From Skermanella rosea (GTDB lineage: Bacteria; Pseudomonadota; Alphaproteobacteria; Azospirillales; Azospirillaceae), in assembly GCF_016806835.2 (NCBI RefSeq), contig NZ_CP086112.1, positions 452,001 through 516,000 of the forward strand: a DNA stretch of 64,000 nt. Reading direction: 5' to 3'. Position 1 is the first letter of the stretch, and each line of letters starts with the position of its first letter. Shown in pieces: positions 34,839 through 42,891 of this stretch. Both the position numbers and the translations under genes were made by a program. Below the pieces are notes generated by a model. That model worked only from the letters and a program-made list of their open reading frames with translations. It was not told where the DNA came from and made no database searches.

Positions 34839-35552
34839 GTGACGCGGGCCTCCCGGCGGCGGCGCTGGTCCGGACGCGTCCGCGGCGGCGCCCTCGGCGA
34901 GTTCGGGACGCTGCTGCGCCTTGTCTTCGGATCGGCGGCGGCGACCGTCGCGGCGTATCTCGACAGGCGGGATCCGGGGACGGGGGCAGGCGCCCTCGCC
35001 GCCCGGTGCCGCCGCGAGCTGGCGGGGAAGAAGGCCGAGTGCGCCCGCCTGGCCGACGAGATCCGGCGCTACGACAAGGCGCGCGACATCCTGACGGGGC
35101 AGGTGGCGGCGGAGACCGATCCGGACCGGCTAGCCGCTCTGCGCCAGTCGCTCGATGCGCTGGAGGACCGTCTGACCGGCTGGCTGGACGAGCACGACGC
35201 CCTGCTGGAAACGATCGCCAGGCTGGAAGCCGACCTGGCGTTCTACGACGCCGCCGGCGCCGCCCGGGAGGAGGCCGACCAGGATGAAGTCGGCCAGGAT
35301 GAAGTCGGCCAGGATGAAGTCGGGGGGACGGGACCCAACCCGGCGGACCCGCCGCCGGCCCACGACGCGGCGACCGCGCGCCACCTCGCGGCCCTCGGCC
35401 TGGCCGCCATGCCGGCGACCCTGGACGACCTGAAGTCCGCCTACCGCGCCCGGCTGAAGGCGGTCCACCCCGATGTCAGCGGGCGACCGTCCTCCGACGA
35501 CGCGGCGCGGGCGACCGTCGCCTTCGCCGAACTGCGGCGGCGGTTCGGGTAG
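34839..35552 (+). CDS. Coiled-coil protein with C-terminal J domain
   Basis: This 237-residue protein starts at the GTG at 34839, eight bases after GGGAG. It has a basic N-terminus, a weak hydrophobic stretch (LLRLVFGSAAATVAAYL), a long charged coiled coil (about 50-145), an acidic linker with three tandem QDEVG units, and a C-terminal J domain. The J domain reads DLKSAYRARLKAVHPDVSG, with the HPD motif that triggers Hsp70 ATPase activity. It lacks the Gly/Phe and zinc regions of DnaJ, so it is a type III J protein, likely targeting DnaK to a specific client. It is divergent from the pilus operon; a link to pili is only positional. Confidence 0.78.
   Translation: MTRASRRRRWSGRVRGGALGEFGTLLRLVFGSAAATVAAYLDRRDPGTGAGALAARCRRELAGKKAECARLADEIRRYDKARDILTGQVAAETDPDRLAALRQSLDALEDRLTGWLDEHDALLETIARLEADLAFYDAAGAAREEADQDEVGQDEVGQDEVGGTGPNPADPPPAHDAATARHLAALGLAAMPATLDDLKSAYRARLKAVHPDVSGRPSSDDAARATVAFAELRRRFG
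35280..35324 (+). repeat. Three 15-bp tandem repeats in the J-domain gene
   Basis: The units are 35280-35294, 35295-35309 and 35310-35324 (CAGGATGAAGTCGGC, the last base differing in the third). They encode QDEVG three times. Unit number can change without breaking the frame, so linker length may vary between strains. Confidence 0.85.
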
Positions 35553-35658
35553 GGCGGGGCGCTTCACCCGGCCTTAACCACTCGGCGGCTATACCGCGCA
35601 GCGATCCCGCACCGCTGCCGCGAACCGTCGGCAGGGTCATTCCTGAGGGTTGGGCATT

Positions 35659-36135
35659 ATGATCCTTTTCCGTTTGGTATTGGCCGCCCTGATGCTGGTG
35701 GCCACGGCGCTTGTCTCCCCCTCCATCGGCAATTCGGCCCAGCAGGCGGACGGCAAGAATGCGCCGCCCGCCTGCGGCGCCGTCTCGTTCCGCCCCCTGC
35801 CGCCCGGCATGGCCGACGGGGAACAGCAGTCCGGCCTGTACCGCTCGCGCTTCGGCTCGGTCGTCGTGATGGCCAAGGTCCAGGGCGGCCAGCCGACCGA
35901 CTATTACATGCAGCTGAACGGCAAGACGCCCGAGCCCTTCACCGCCGCCGTCCCGAAGTCGGCCGACGGCTGCCTGAAGTCCAAGAGCGTCAAGCTGCCG
36001 GTCGCCAAGGCCGAGGGCGCCTGCGTCGGCTCCCGGTTCCGCGTCGTCCTGGACCGCAGCACCCAGCAGCCGCTCGCCATGCTGTTCGCCCTCCAGGGCG
36101 GCGACTGGAAGCTGTGCAGCGCCGCCAAGGCATAA
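35659..36135 (+). CDS. Small secreted protein, unknown function
   Basis: This 158-residue protein has a signal peptide (MILFRLVLAALMLVATALVSPSIG). The mature part has four Cys (PACGAVSF, DGCLKS, GACVGS, KLCSAAKA), which could form two disulfides in the periplasm. I do not recognise the family. The ATG at 35659 follows GAGGG; a TTG nine bases earlier is also in frame. A clear factor-independent terminator follows, so it is probably transcribed alone. Confidence 0.7.
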   Translation: MILFRLVLAALMLVATALVSPSIGNSAQQADGKNAPPACGAVSFRPLPPGMADGEQQSGLYRSRFGSVVVMAKVQGGQPTDYYMQLNGKTPEPFTAAVPKSADGCLKSKSVKLPVAKAEGACVGSRFRVVLDRSTQQPLAMLFALQGGDWKLCSAAKA

Positions 36136-36156
36136 AAACCTTCGCTCCTTCCTGCG

Positions 36157-36190
36157 GCCCTTCCGTCCCGCCCGGGCGGAAGGGCTTTTT
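36157..36190 (+). terminator. Factor-independent terminator
   Basis: A perfect 9-bp stem (36157-36165 with 36177-36185) and 11-base loop are followed directly by five Ts. It ends the small secreted protein gene and insulates the lut operon. Confidence 0.85.
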
Positions 36191-36201
36191 CGCTCCTCTC
36201 C

Positions 36202-36250
36202 TGGTCAAGACAGATTGGCTCATTGACACCAATGGTCAAATAACTTACCC
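36202..36250 (+). promoter_or_regulatory. Candidate lut promoter/operator region
   Basis: TGGTCAA occurs twice, at 36202 and 36233, exactly 31 bases (three helical turns) apart. A TTGAC-N7-GTCAA inverted repeat lies at 36223-36239. TTGACA at 36223 could be a -35 element, but no good -10 follows. The segment TGGTCAAATAACTTACC (36233-36249) resembles motifs at 54241 and 54990 near the second lactate locus. A GntR/FCD regulator is the likely binder. Confidence 0.4.
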
Positions 36251-36290
36251 ATCATTCCAAAGAAGGTAAATTGATGATGGGGGAACGCAC

Positions 36291-37079
36291 TTGAGCGCCA
36301 TGTCCACACCGTCGGCCGCCGTTCCCCCGGAACGGCCGGAAACGGTCTATTTCTTCGGCACCTGCCTGGTCGATCTGTTCTATCCGCAGGCCGGGCTCGC
36401 CGGCATGGAGCTGCTCAAGCGCCAGGGCCTCCGGGTGGTGTTTCCCCAGGACCAGACCTGCTGCGGCCAGCCGGCCCGCAACTGCGGCTTCTTCGAGGAG
36501 GCGCGCGCCGTCGCCCGCGCCCAGTTCGACGCCTTCCCCGAACCCTGGCCAATCGTCGTCCCGTCGGGGAGCTGCGCCGGGATGATGCGCGTCCACTATC
36601 CCCAGCTGTTCGCCGACCAGCCCGACCGGGAGCGGGCCGAGGCGTTCGCCGCGCGGATCTACGAGCTGAGCTGGTTCCTCGTCCATGTGCTGGACTGCAA
36701 GCTGGCGGACCACGGCGAGCCGGTGACGGTGACCTGGCACGCCTCCTGCCACTCCATGCGCGAGATGGGCGTGACCGACGAGCCGAAGCGGCTGCTCCGC
36801 TCGCTGGAGAACGTGACCCTGGTCGAGAACCCGCGCGAACGGGAATGCTGCGGCTTCGGCGGCACCTTCTCGGTCCGCCAGCCGGAGGTTTCCGCCGCCA
36901 TGGTCGCGGACAAGATCGACGCCCTGCGCTCCACCGGCGCCACCGAGATGGTCACCGGCGACTGCGGCTGCCTGATGAACATCACGGGCGCCTTGGACAG
37001 GATGGGCGGCAAGGCCGGCCCTCCGCTGCGCGGCCGGCATCTCGCCGAATTCCTGCTGGAGCGCAGCGATGACCGCTGA
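36291..37079 (+). CDS. lutA: LutA, L-lactate oxidation iron-sulfur subunit
   Basis: This 262-residue protein has two CCG (cysteine-rich) domains with the motifs TCCGQPARNCGF and ECCGFGGTF. They are the same type as in glycolate oxidase GlcF and heterodisulfide reductase and probably hold Fe-S clusters. LutABC together oxidise L-lactate to pyruvate. I use the TTG at 36291 because GGGGG lies seven bases upstream; the in-frame ATG at 36300 is the other choice. Its 3' end overlaps lutB by 11 bases. Confidence 0.92.
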   Translation: MSAMSTPSAAVPPERPETVYFFGTCLVDLFYPQAGLAGMELLKRQGLRVVFPQDQTCCGQPARNCGFFEEARAVARAQFDAFPEPWPIVVPSGSCAGMMRVHYPQLFADQPDRERAEAFAARIYELSWFLVHVLDCKLADHGEPVTVTWHASCHSMREMGVTDEPKRLLRSLENVTLVENPRERECCGFGGTFSVRQPEVSAAMVADKIDALRSTGATEMVTGDCGCLMNITGALDRMGGKAGPPLRGRHLAEFLLERSDDR

Positions 37080-38526
37080 CGTTCAGACCGGCGCCGGGGC
37101 GCCGAAGGCCGGCAGCTTCGCGGAGCGCGCGCACCTGGCCCTGGACGACAAGCCGCTGCGGGCCAATTTCCGCCGCGCCATGGACGGCCTGATGGCCAAG
37201 CGGGCGGCGCAGTTCCCCGACGCCGCCGACCTGGCCGCGCTGCGCGCACGGGGTGCCGCGATCAAGGAGCGGGCGCTGGCCCGGCTGCCCGACCTGCTGG
37301 AGCAGCTGGAGGCGCGCTGCACCGGGAACGGCATCAAGGTCCACTGGGCCGAGACCACCGACGAGGCCAACCGCATCGTTCTCGGCATCTTCCGGGAGCA
37401 CGGCGTGAAGACCGTGGTCAAGGGCAAGTCGATGGTGTCGGAGGAGATGCACCTGAACGCCTTCCTGGGCGAGCACGGCATCCAGGCGATCGAGTCCGAC
37501 CTGGGCGAATACATCATCCAGCTCGCCGGCGAGATGCCCAGCCACATCGTCATGCCTTGCATCCACAAGAACAAGGGCCAGATCGGCGCCCTGTTCGCGG
37601 AGCATATCGAGGGCCAGCGTTATACCGAGGACGTGGACGAGCTGACCGCCGCGGCCCGGCGCGTGCTGCGCGACCGCTTCGCGGAGGCGGACGCCGGCAT
37701 CTCCGGCGTCAATTTCGCGGTCGCGGAGACCGGCACCCTGGTGCTGGTCGAGAACGAGGGGAACGGCCGCCTCTCGACGACCCTGCCGCCGCTCCACGTC
37801 GCGGTGATGGGAATCGAGAAGCTGGTCGAGACCCTGGACGACATCCCGCCGCTGCTGGCGCTGCTGCCGCGCTCGGCGACCGGCCAGCCGATCACCACCT
37901 ATGTCAACATGATCACCTCGCCCCGCCGGGAGGGCGAGAAGGACGGCCCGCGCGAGGTCCATCTCGTGCTGCTCGACAACGGCCGGACCCGCGTCTACGC
38001 CGACCCGGAGCTGCGCGAGACGCTGCGCTGCATCCGCTGCGGCGCCTGCATGAACCACTGTCCGGTCTATGCCCGCGTCGGCGGGCACACCTACGACGCG
38101 GTGTATCCCGGCCCCATCGGCAAGATCCTGACGCCGCAGATCGCCGGGCTCGACGCGGCGGGCGACCTGCCCCACGCGTCCAGCCTGTGCAACGCCTGCG
38201 TCGAGGTCTGCCCGGTCAAGATCCCGATCGCCGATATCCTGGTCCGGCTGCGCCGGGAGGCCGTGAGGCCATCCGCTTCCAACGCGGTGAAGGGCGCCGG
38301 CGGCGGCTGGACCCTATCGGAAAGCTCCGCCTGGGCCGGTTGGAAATGGCTCCACGCCAATCCCGTCCTGTACCGCCTGGGCTCCCGCGCCCTGGCCCTG
38401 GCCGGCAACCTGATCCCGGCGGGCCTGCCGCCGCTGAAGGCCTGGACCAGCGTCCGCTCCAAGCCGAAATTCGCGCCCAGGACCCTTCACCAACTCGCCC
38501 GCGACAAGGGTTTCGACGATGCATGA
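37069..38526 (+). CDS. lutB: LutB, L-lactate oxidation iron-sulfur/LUD subunit
   Basis: This 485-residue protein has an N-terminal LUD domain (VVKGKSMVSEEMHLN, VAETGTLVLVENEGNGR). A ferredoxin-type region with two 4Fe-4S motifs follows: CIRCGACMNHCP (about 322) and CNACVEVCP (about 380). The C-terminal tail is the usual LutB extension. It is the central electron-transfer subunit of the cytoplasmic lactate oxidising complex. The gene overlaps lutA by 11 bases and lutC by 8 bases, so the three are translated together. Confidence 0.94.
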   Translation: MTADVQTGAGAPKAGSFAERAHLALDDKPLRANFRRAMDGLMAKRAAQFPDAADLAALRARGAAIKERALARLPDLLEQLEARCTGNGIKVHWAETTDEANRIVLGIFREHGVKTVVKGKSMVSEEMHLNAFLGEHGIQAIESDLGEYIIQLAGEMPSHIVMPCIHKNKGQIGALFAEHIEGQRYTEDVDELTAAARRVLRDRFAEADAGISGVNFAVAETGTLVLVENEGNGRLSTTLPPLHVAVMGIEKLVETLDDIPPLLALLPRSATGQPITTYVNMITSPRREGEKDGPREVHLVLLDNGRTRVYADPELRETLRCIRCGACMNHCPVYARVGGHTYDAVYPGPIGKILTPQIAGLDAAGDLPHASSLCNACVEVCPVKIPIADILVRLRREAVRPSASNAVKGAGGGWTLSESSAWAGWKWLHANPVLYRLGSRALALAGNLIPAGLPPLKAWTSVRSKPKFAPRTLHQLARDKGFDDA

Positions 38527-39208
38527 CTCCTCCGGCGCCCGCGCCCGCATCCTGTCCCGCCTGCGCGCCGCCCCGCCGGCCCCGGCGCCCGCGCTGCCGG
38601 ACTGGCGGGCTCCCCGGTTCGACGCGCCGGCCCGGCTCGACCGGTTCCGCACCATGCTCGAAGCCATGAAGGCGGAGGTCCACGAGGTCGACGCGGCGGA
38701 CTGGCCGCGCCGCCTGCGCACCCTGCTGGACAACCGCGGCGTCCGGGCCGTGGTCCATGGCGACGGCTCCGACGCGGCGCGGCAGCTGGCCGAAGCCTGG
38801 AGCGCCGATCCCCAGGCGCCGCGGCTGGTCGCCTATGATCGGGCGATCGAGCAGTGGAAAGGCGAGCTGGTCCACGGGGTGGATGCCGGCGTCACCGCCG
38901 CGGTCGGCGGCATCGCCGAGACCGGCACGCTGATCCTGTGGCCGACCGCTGCGGAGCCCCGCCTGATGTCGCTGCTGCCGCCGATCCACGTGGCGCTGGT
39001 GGAGGAGGACACCATCCGCGACAGCTTCGCCGAGGTGATCCTGGAGCAGGGCTGGGCCGGGCGGATGCCGACCAACGTCGTCCTGGTCTCCGGCCCGTCG
39101 AAGACCGCCGACATCGAGCAGACGCTGGCCTTCGGCGTCCACGGCCCGAAGGAGCTGATCGTCCTGGTGCTCAAGCGGTCCGGAGGGGTCCGGCCGATCC
39201 CTGGATAA
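38519..39208 (+). CDS. lutC: LutC, L-lactate oxidation subunit
   Basis: This 229-residue LUD-domain protein has the conserved stretch GGIAETGTLILW and SLLPPIHVALVEEDTI, followed by SGPSKTADIEQTLAFGVHGPKEL, the LutC/YkgG signature. It forms part of the lactate-oxidising complex with LutA and LutB. The ATG lies inside the lutB 3' end (8-base overlap). The regulator gene follows 96 bases later on the same strand. Confidence 0.93.
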   Translation: MHDSSGARARILSRLRAAPPAPAPALPDWRAPRFDAPARLDRFRTMLEAMKAEVHEVDAADWPRRLRTLLDNRGVRAVVHGDGSDAARQLAEAWSADPQAPRLVAYDRAIEQWKGELVHGVDAGVTAAVGGIAETGTLILWPTAAEPRLMSLLPPIHVALVEEDTIRDSFAEVILEQGWAGRMPTNVVLVSGPSKTADIEQTLAFGVHGPKELIVLVLKRSGGVRPIPG

Positions 39209-39304
39209 AAGCTTTCACCAAGATGCTTGCCGTTGCAAAGGCGCTTTGCCAGATTGAGGGGGAGGCCATTTTCGCTTCCGTAACCTCAGGGCCAGAGCAT
39301 CGCC

Positions 39305-40084
39305 ATGACCGAGCCGATCCGCCCCGCCAAGCTCGCGGACGCCATCGCCGACCGCCTGGAAAGGCTGATCCTCGAAGGATCGCTGCGGCCCGGCGAGCGC
39401 CTTCTGCCGGAACGGGAGCTGGCCCAGCGGTTCGACGTCTCCCGCCCGAGCCTCCGCGAGGCGCTGGACAAGCTGGAGCGGCGCGGCCTCCTGGTCAGCG
39501 AGCGCGGCGGCGCCACGCGGGTGGCGCCGTTGCTCGACGAGAGCTTCACGGCCCCGCTCGCCGATGTGGTCAACAGCAATCCCGAAGCGACCTACGATTA
39601 CCTCGAGTTCCGCGGCATCGCCGAAAGCTCGGCGGCCTATCTGGCGGCCCTGCGCGGCACCAGCGTGGACCGGGAGCTGATCCAGGAATGCTTCGCCGCC
39701 ATGGAGGCCGCCCACCAGAAGGAAGACCCGACCGACGAGGCGAACGCCGACGCCGACTTCCACCTGGCGATCTACGAGGCGTCCCATAACCTCTTCATGC
39801 TGCATGTCATGCGCTCGCTGTCGGAGATGCTGCGCAACGACGTGTTCTACAACCGCGCCACCCTCTATCTGAGGCGCAACGTGCGGGAACTGCTGCTGGC
39901 CCAGCACCGGGCGATCCACGACGGCATTATCGCCGGCGATCCCGAGACCGCCCGGCAGGCCGCGCGCGACCACATGGCCTTCACCTCCGGCGCCCTGAAG
40001 GAGATCGCCAAGGCCGACGCCCGCCTGGAAGTCAGCCTCAACCGCATCGCCCGCGCAGACGTCCTGGCCGGGCCGCCGCGCTGA
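39305..40084 (+). CDS. FadR-type (GntR) regulator of lactate use, LldR-like
   Basis: This 259-residue regulator has an N-terminal winged helix (about 8-75; LERLILEGSLRPGERLLPERELAQRF, VSRPSLREALDKLERRGLL). An FCD ligand domain follows (about 90-245), with metal-site histidines in FHLAIYEASHN, LLAQHRAIHD and ARDHMAF. FadR-subfamily proteins beside lut or lld genes respond to lactate and usually repress them. It is downstream of lutABC and may be co-transcribed. Its FCD domain is strikingly close to that of the HTH-less protein at 54333. Confidence 0.9.
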   Translation: MTEPIRPAKLADAIADRLERLILEGSLRPGERLLPERELAQRFDVSRPSLREALDKLERRGLLVSERGGATRVAPLLDESFTAPLADVVNSNPEATYDYLEFRGIAESSAAYLAALRGTSVDRELIQECFAAMEAAHQKEDPTDEANADADFHLAIYEASHNLFMLHVMRSLSEMLRNDVFYNRATLYLRRNVRELLLAQHRAIHDGIIAGDPETARQAARDHMAFTSGALKEIAKADARLEVSLNRIARADVLAGPPR

Positions 40085-40106
40085 GCATCGCTGGCTAAAA
40101 CCCATA

Positions 40107-40183
40107 TAGGTCGGCTAGAGCGAAGCGGCAGCCGATATCACAGCGTCGGCTTTGCCGGATGCCGCTTCGCTCTACCCGACCTA
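40107..40183. repeat. 24-bp inverted repeat (REP) between convergent genes
   Basis: Arms 40107-40130 and 40160-40183 match at 23 of 24 positions (taggtcgg[c/g]tagagcgaagcggca). The type with 'gtagagcgaagcgg' is a very common proteobacterial palindrome. It lies between the regulator and the convergent dehydratase gene and probably ends both transcripts. Confidence 0.8.
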
Positions 40184-40216
40184 CGTTTTCTGCAACTTAA
40201 CCGAGCAGCCAACCCC

Positions 40217-41113
40217 TCACCGCGGCGGCGCCAGCTCCGCCATGATGCCGGGGATCTCGGCCAGCAGCTCGCGGGCGAGGAAGCCCATCGGGCCGCGGCT
40301 CCGCGCCAGGCGGTTGCCGGCCTGGCCGTGCAGGTAGACGGCCCAGATCGTCGCCTGCGCCGGTTCGGCGCCCCGTGCCACCAGGCCGGCCACGACCCCG
40401 GCCAGCGTGTCGCCCGATCCGGACGTGGCCAGCCCGACATTGCCGCTCTCGTAGAACCAGGCGTTGCCGTCCGGGTCCACGATGTGCGTGCAGCCGCCCT
40501 TCAGCGCCACCACCATCTTGAACTCGGTGGCGACCCGGCGGGCGGTGGCGAGCGGGTCGGCCTCCACGGCGTCGCGGTCGATCTCCAGCAGGCTCGCCAT
40601 CTCGCCCGCGTGGGGCGTGATGATGGTCCGTCCCTCGCGCCGGCACAGCGGCTCGCGCAGGGTGTCCAGGCAGACCAGCGCCTCGGCGTCGATCACCAGC
40701 GCGGGGCCTTCCAGGCTGTTCACCATCCCGGTTGTCAGGGCGGCGACCGCCTCCTTGTCCATCATGCCGGGGCCGAGCAGCACCGCGTCGTTCCGCTTGC
40801 TCCGCTCGCACAGCAGGTCGGCCGATTCGGGGGAGATTCCGCCGGAAGGCGTCTCGGGCAGGCCCAGCACCAGCGCCTCGGGGACGGCCAGCCCCAGGTG
40901 AAGGGCCACGCTGGAGCAGGTGGCGATCTGGAGCTTGCCGGCGCCGGCCCGCAGCGCGGCGGTGCCCGCCAGCAGGGCGGCGCCGGGCACCTCGACGCTG
41001 CCGGCCACGACCAGCACGCTTCCCCTGGCCTTCTTGTCGACGGAACCGGACGGCTCCGGCAGCCGCATGCCGCGCAGCAGTTCCGGCGTGATCTTGGTCG
41101 CTTCGGTCATCAT
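40217..41113 (-). CDS. nnrD: ADP/ATP-dependent NAD(P)H-hydrate dehydratase
   Basis: This 298-residue enzyme of the ribokinase-like fold repairs hydrated NAD(P)H. The motifs are GSVLVVAGSVEVPGAALL, LLGPGMM, TPHAGEMASLL, VVALKGGCTHI and the catalytic loop ATSGSGDTLAGVVAGL with the GSGD aspartate. It is the stand-alone dehydratase; the epimerase domain (NnrE) often fused to it is absent here. It lies 13 bases downstream of the histidine phosphatase gene and is probably co-transcribed. Confidence 0.9.
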   Translation of the reverse strand: MMTEATKITPELLRGMRLPEPSGSVDKKARGSVLVVAGSVEVPGAALLAGTAALRAGAGKLQIATCSSVALHLGLAVPEALVLGLPETPSGGISPESADLLCERSKRNDAVLLGPGMMDKEAVAALTTGMVNSLEGPALVIDAEALVCLDTLREPLCRREGRTIITPHAGEMASLLEIDRDAVEADPLATARRVATEFKMVVALKGGCTHIVDPDGNAWFYESGNVGLATSGSGDTLAGVVAGLVARGAEPAQATIWAVYLHGQAGNRLARSRGPMGFLARELLAEIPGIMAELAPPR

Positions 41114-41126
41114 CGCTCCGTCGGGG

Positions 41127-41891
41127 TCAGCGGGAGGCCACGTTCTCGTCGGGGTCGGCGGTGACCGGCGCGCCGGCCTCGCGCAGCGGCGCCACGAAGT
41201 TGTACCGCCGCAGCTCCATGCCGCCGATCTTCCCGATATCGGGGTTGTAGGCGTATTCGGTGACCGAGCAGTTGGCCACGTCGGCCTCCCGGTCGATCGC
41301 CAGGATCTGTTCCTCGGTCATGTTTTCCAGCAGGTAGCGCAGGCACAGCACGACGACCTGGTGGCTGACGATCATCACCCGGCGACCGCAATGGTGGAGG
41401 CTGACCGTGTCGAGCGCGCTGCGCAGGCGCAGGATGACGTCGCACCAGCTCTCCCCTGCGGGCGGCCGGTGATAGAACTTGCCCAGCAGGCGGCGGAACT
41501 CCGCCTGGTCGGGGAACTCCTCCTGGATGCCGCGCCGGGTCAGCCGGTCGAGCACGCCGAACTCCTTCTCGCGCAGCCGTTCGTCGATCACGAAATCGGC
41601 GACGTCGATGTCCAGCCTGCCGAACTCCCGCACGATCTCGGCGGTGCGGCGGGCCCGGACATAGGGCGACGTCAGCACCACGTCGGGGCGCTCCTCCGCC
41701 GGCATCCGGGCGAACCACTCGCCGAGCGCCTGGGCCTGTTCCTCGCCCCGGGCGCTCAACGGCACGTCGACGTCGCGTTCCGCGATGTCGATCCGGCCGA
41801 GCCCGGCGGCGTCGGCGGCCTCGCGGGCCACGTTGCCGGAGCTTTCGCCATGGCGGACGATCCGGAGATTACTGGGCCAACGTTGCTGCAT
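41127..41891 (-). CDS. Histidine phosphatase family protein
   Basis: This 254-residue protein of the phosphoglycerate-mutase-like fold has the phospho-acceptor motif IVRHGESSGNVARE near residue 12. It also has VLTSPYVRARRTAEIV, RLREKEFGVLDRL (acid catalyst region) and VSHQVVVLCL, where the second His is followed by Gln and not the common Gly. It would hydrolyse a phosphomonoester or act as a mutase; substrate unknown. It is first in a two-gene unit with nnrD. Confidence 0.87.
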   Translation of the reverse strand: MQQRWPSNLRIVRHGESSGNVAREAADAAGLGRIDIAERDVDVPLSARGEEQAQALGEWFARMPAEERPDVVLTSPYVRARRTAEIVREFGRLDIDVADFVIDERLREKEFGVLDRLTRRGIQEEFPDQAEFRRLLGKFYHRPPAGESWCDVILRLRSALDTVSLHHCGRRVMIVSHQVVVLCLRYLLENMTEEQILAIDREADVANCSVTEYAYNPDIGKIGGMELRRYNFVAPLREAGAPVTADPDENVASR

Positions 41892-42048
41892 GGTATCGAC
41901 CGCTCCCCACGTTGCTTGCCCCGCTTCAACCCGCGGGACCCGTGATCGTTTCAGGCATCCGGCACCGCGCGGCGGGCCGGCCAGGAACCCTGCGGCGGCA
42001 AACGCGGTTTCCCCAGCGGAACGTCAACCCGGAGAGGAGCCCCCCGCC

Positions 42049-42498
42049 ATGATCCTGGACACGATGCTGACAGACCATCAGGCCGGCCGCGATTTCTTCG
42101 CGCTGGCCGGCAACTCCGTGTTCGAGGGCTACGCCGAGCGGTCCGGCCTGTTCTCCCGGTTCGCCGATCTGTGGACGGCCCACGCCGACATGATGGATGA
42201 GGCGGTCTTCCCCGTCCTGGCGGAGGACGCGCACCGGTCGGAAGCCCTGGCGCGGCTCCGGGACGGCCAGCGCCGGCTGCGCGGGGCGATCGCCGACCTC
42301 GCCCGGCGGGCGGCCGACGAGACGGTCGCCAACGACCACTGGTTCGCCGATTTCCACCGATTGAAGCAGGAGTACGAGCAGCAGACCGAACTGGAGCAGA
42401 CCCTGGTCGTCCGCATGATCCAGGAGGACCTGTCGCCCGACCAGATCGCCCGCATGACCCATGCCGGCGACCGCATCCGGACCGGGCGCGGCATTTGA
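42049..42498 (+). CDS. Hemerythrin-like protein with incomplete metal ligands
   Basis: This 149-residue helical protein starts at an ATG with a strong GGAGAGGAG site. MILDTMLTDHQ (His10) and LWTAHADMMDEAVFPVL (His45, Glu51) follow the first half of the hemerythrin HHE cation-binding pattern. In the second half the expected His residues appear as Gln (RDGQRRL and YEQQTELEQ). It may keep the four-helix fold without a full di-iron site. Function is not known. It is convergent with the receiver gene at 42517. Confidence 0.7.
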   Translation: MILDTMLTDHQAGRDFFALAGNSVFEGYAERSGLFSRFADLWTAHADMMDEAVFPVLAEDAHRSEALARLRDGQRRLRGAIADLARRAADETVANDHWFADFHRLKQEYEQQTELEQTLVVRMIQEDLSPDQIARMTHAGDRIRTGRGI

Positions 42499-42516
42499 CG
42501 CCGGGCGGCCGACCGC

Positions 42517-42891
42517 TCAGCCGTCCCGGAGGGACTCGATCGCGCCGATCAGGTGGTGGGGCAGGATCGGCTTCATCAGGACGCCGTCGGGGCCCACGGC
42601 GCTGATCCGCAGGCGGGTCGCCACCTCGTTCGATCCGGTCAGGAAGATCACCTTGCAGGGGTGCTCCCTGCGGATTCGCTCGGCGGCCTCGATCCCGTCC
42701 ATTCCGGTGCCGAGGCGCACGTCCATCAGGACGACGGCGGGGCGCTGCCGCAGGGCCATGTCGACCGCGGCCGGGCCGCTCCGCGCGACGCACAGGTTGC
42801 AGAATCCCGCATCCTCCAGGGTCATCCGGATGCCGAGGCGGACGAGGTTATCGTCGTCCACGATCAGGATGGGGTCGTCGCTTTTCAGCAT
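42517..42891 (-). CDS. Single-domain response regulator
   Basis: This 124-residue receiver domain has an acidic pocket (ILIVDDDNLVRLG), phospho-acceptor aspartate in VVLMDVRLGTGMDG, FLTGS and the conserved lysine in VLMKPILP. There is no output domain, so it may pass phosphate onward or act by binding. It overlaps the sensor kinase gene by seven bases and is clearly its partner. Confidence 0.92.
   Translation of the reverse strand: MLKSDDPILIVDDDNLVRLGIRMTLEDAGFCNLCVARSGPAAVDMALRQRPAVVLMDVRLGTGMDGIEAAERIRREHPCKVIFLTGSNEVATRLRISAVGPDGVLMKPILPHHLIGAIESLRDG

Noticed and set aside
34751-35287. Open frame overlapping the J-domain gene
   Set aside because: Wrong phase relative to the J-domain frame, which has coiled-coil and HPD motifs. 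The product is Arg/Gly/Pro-rich.
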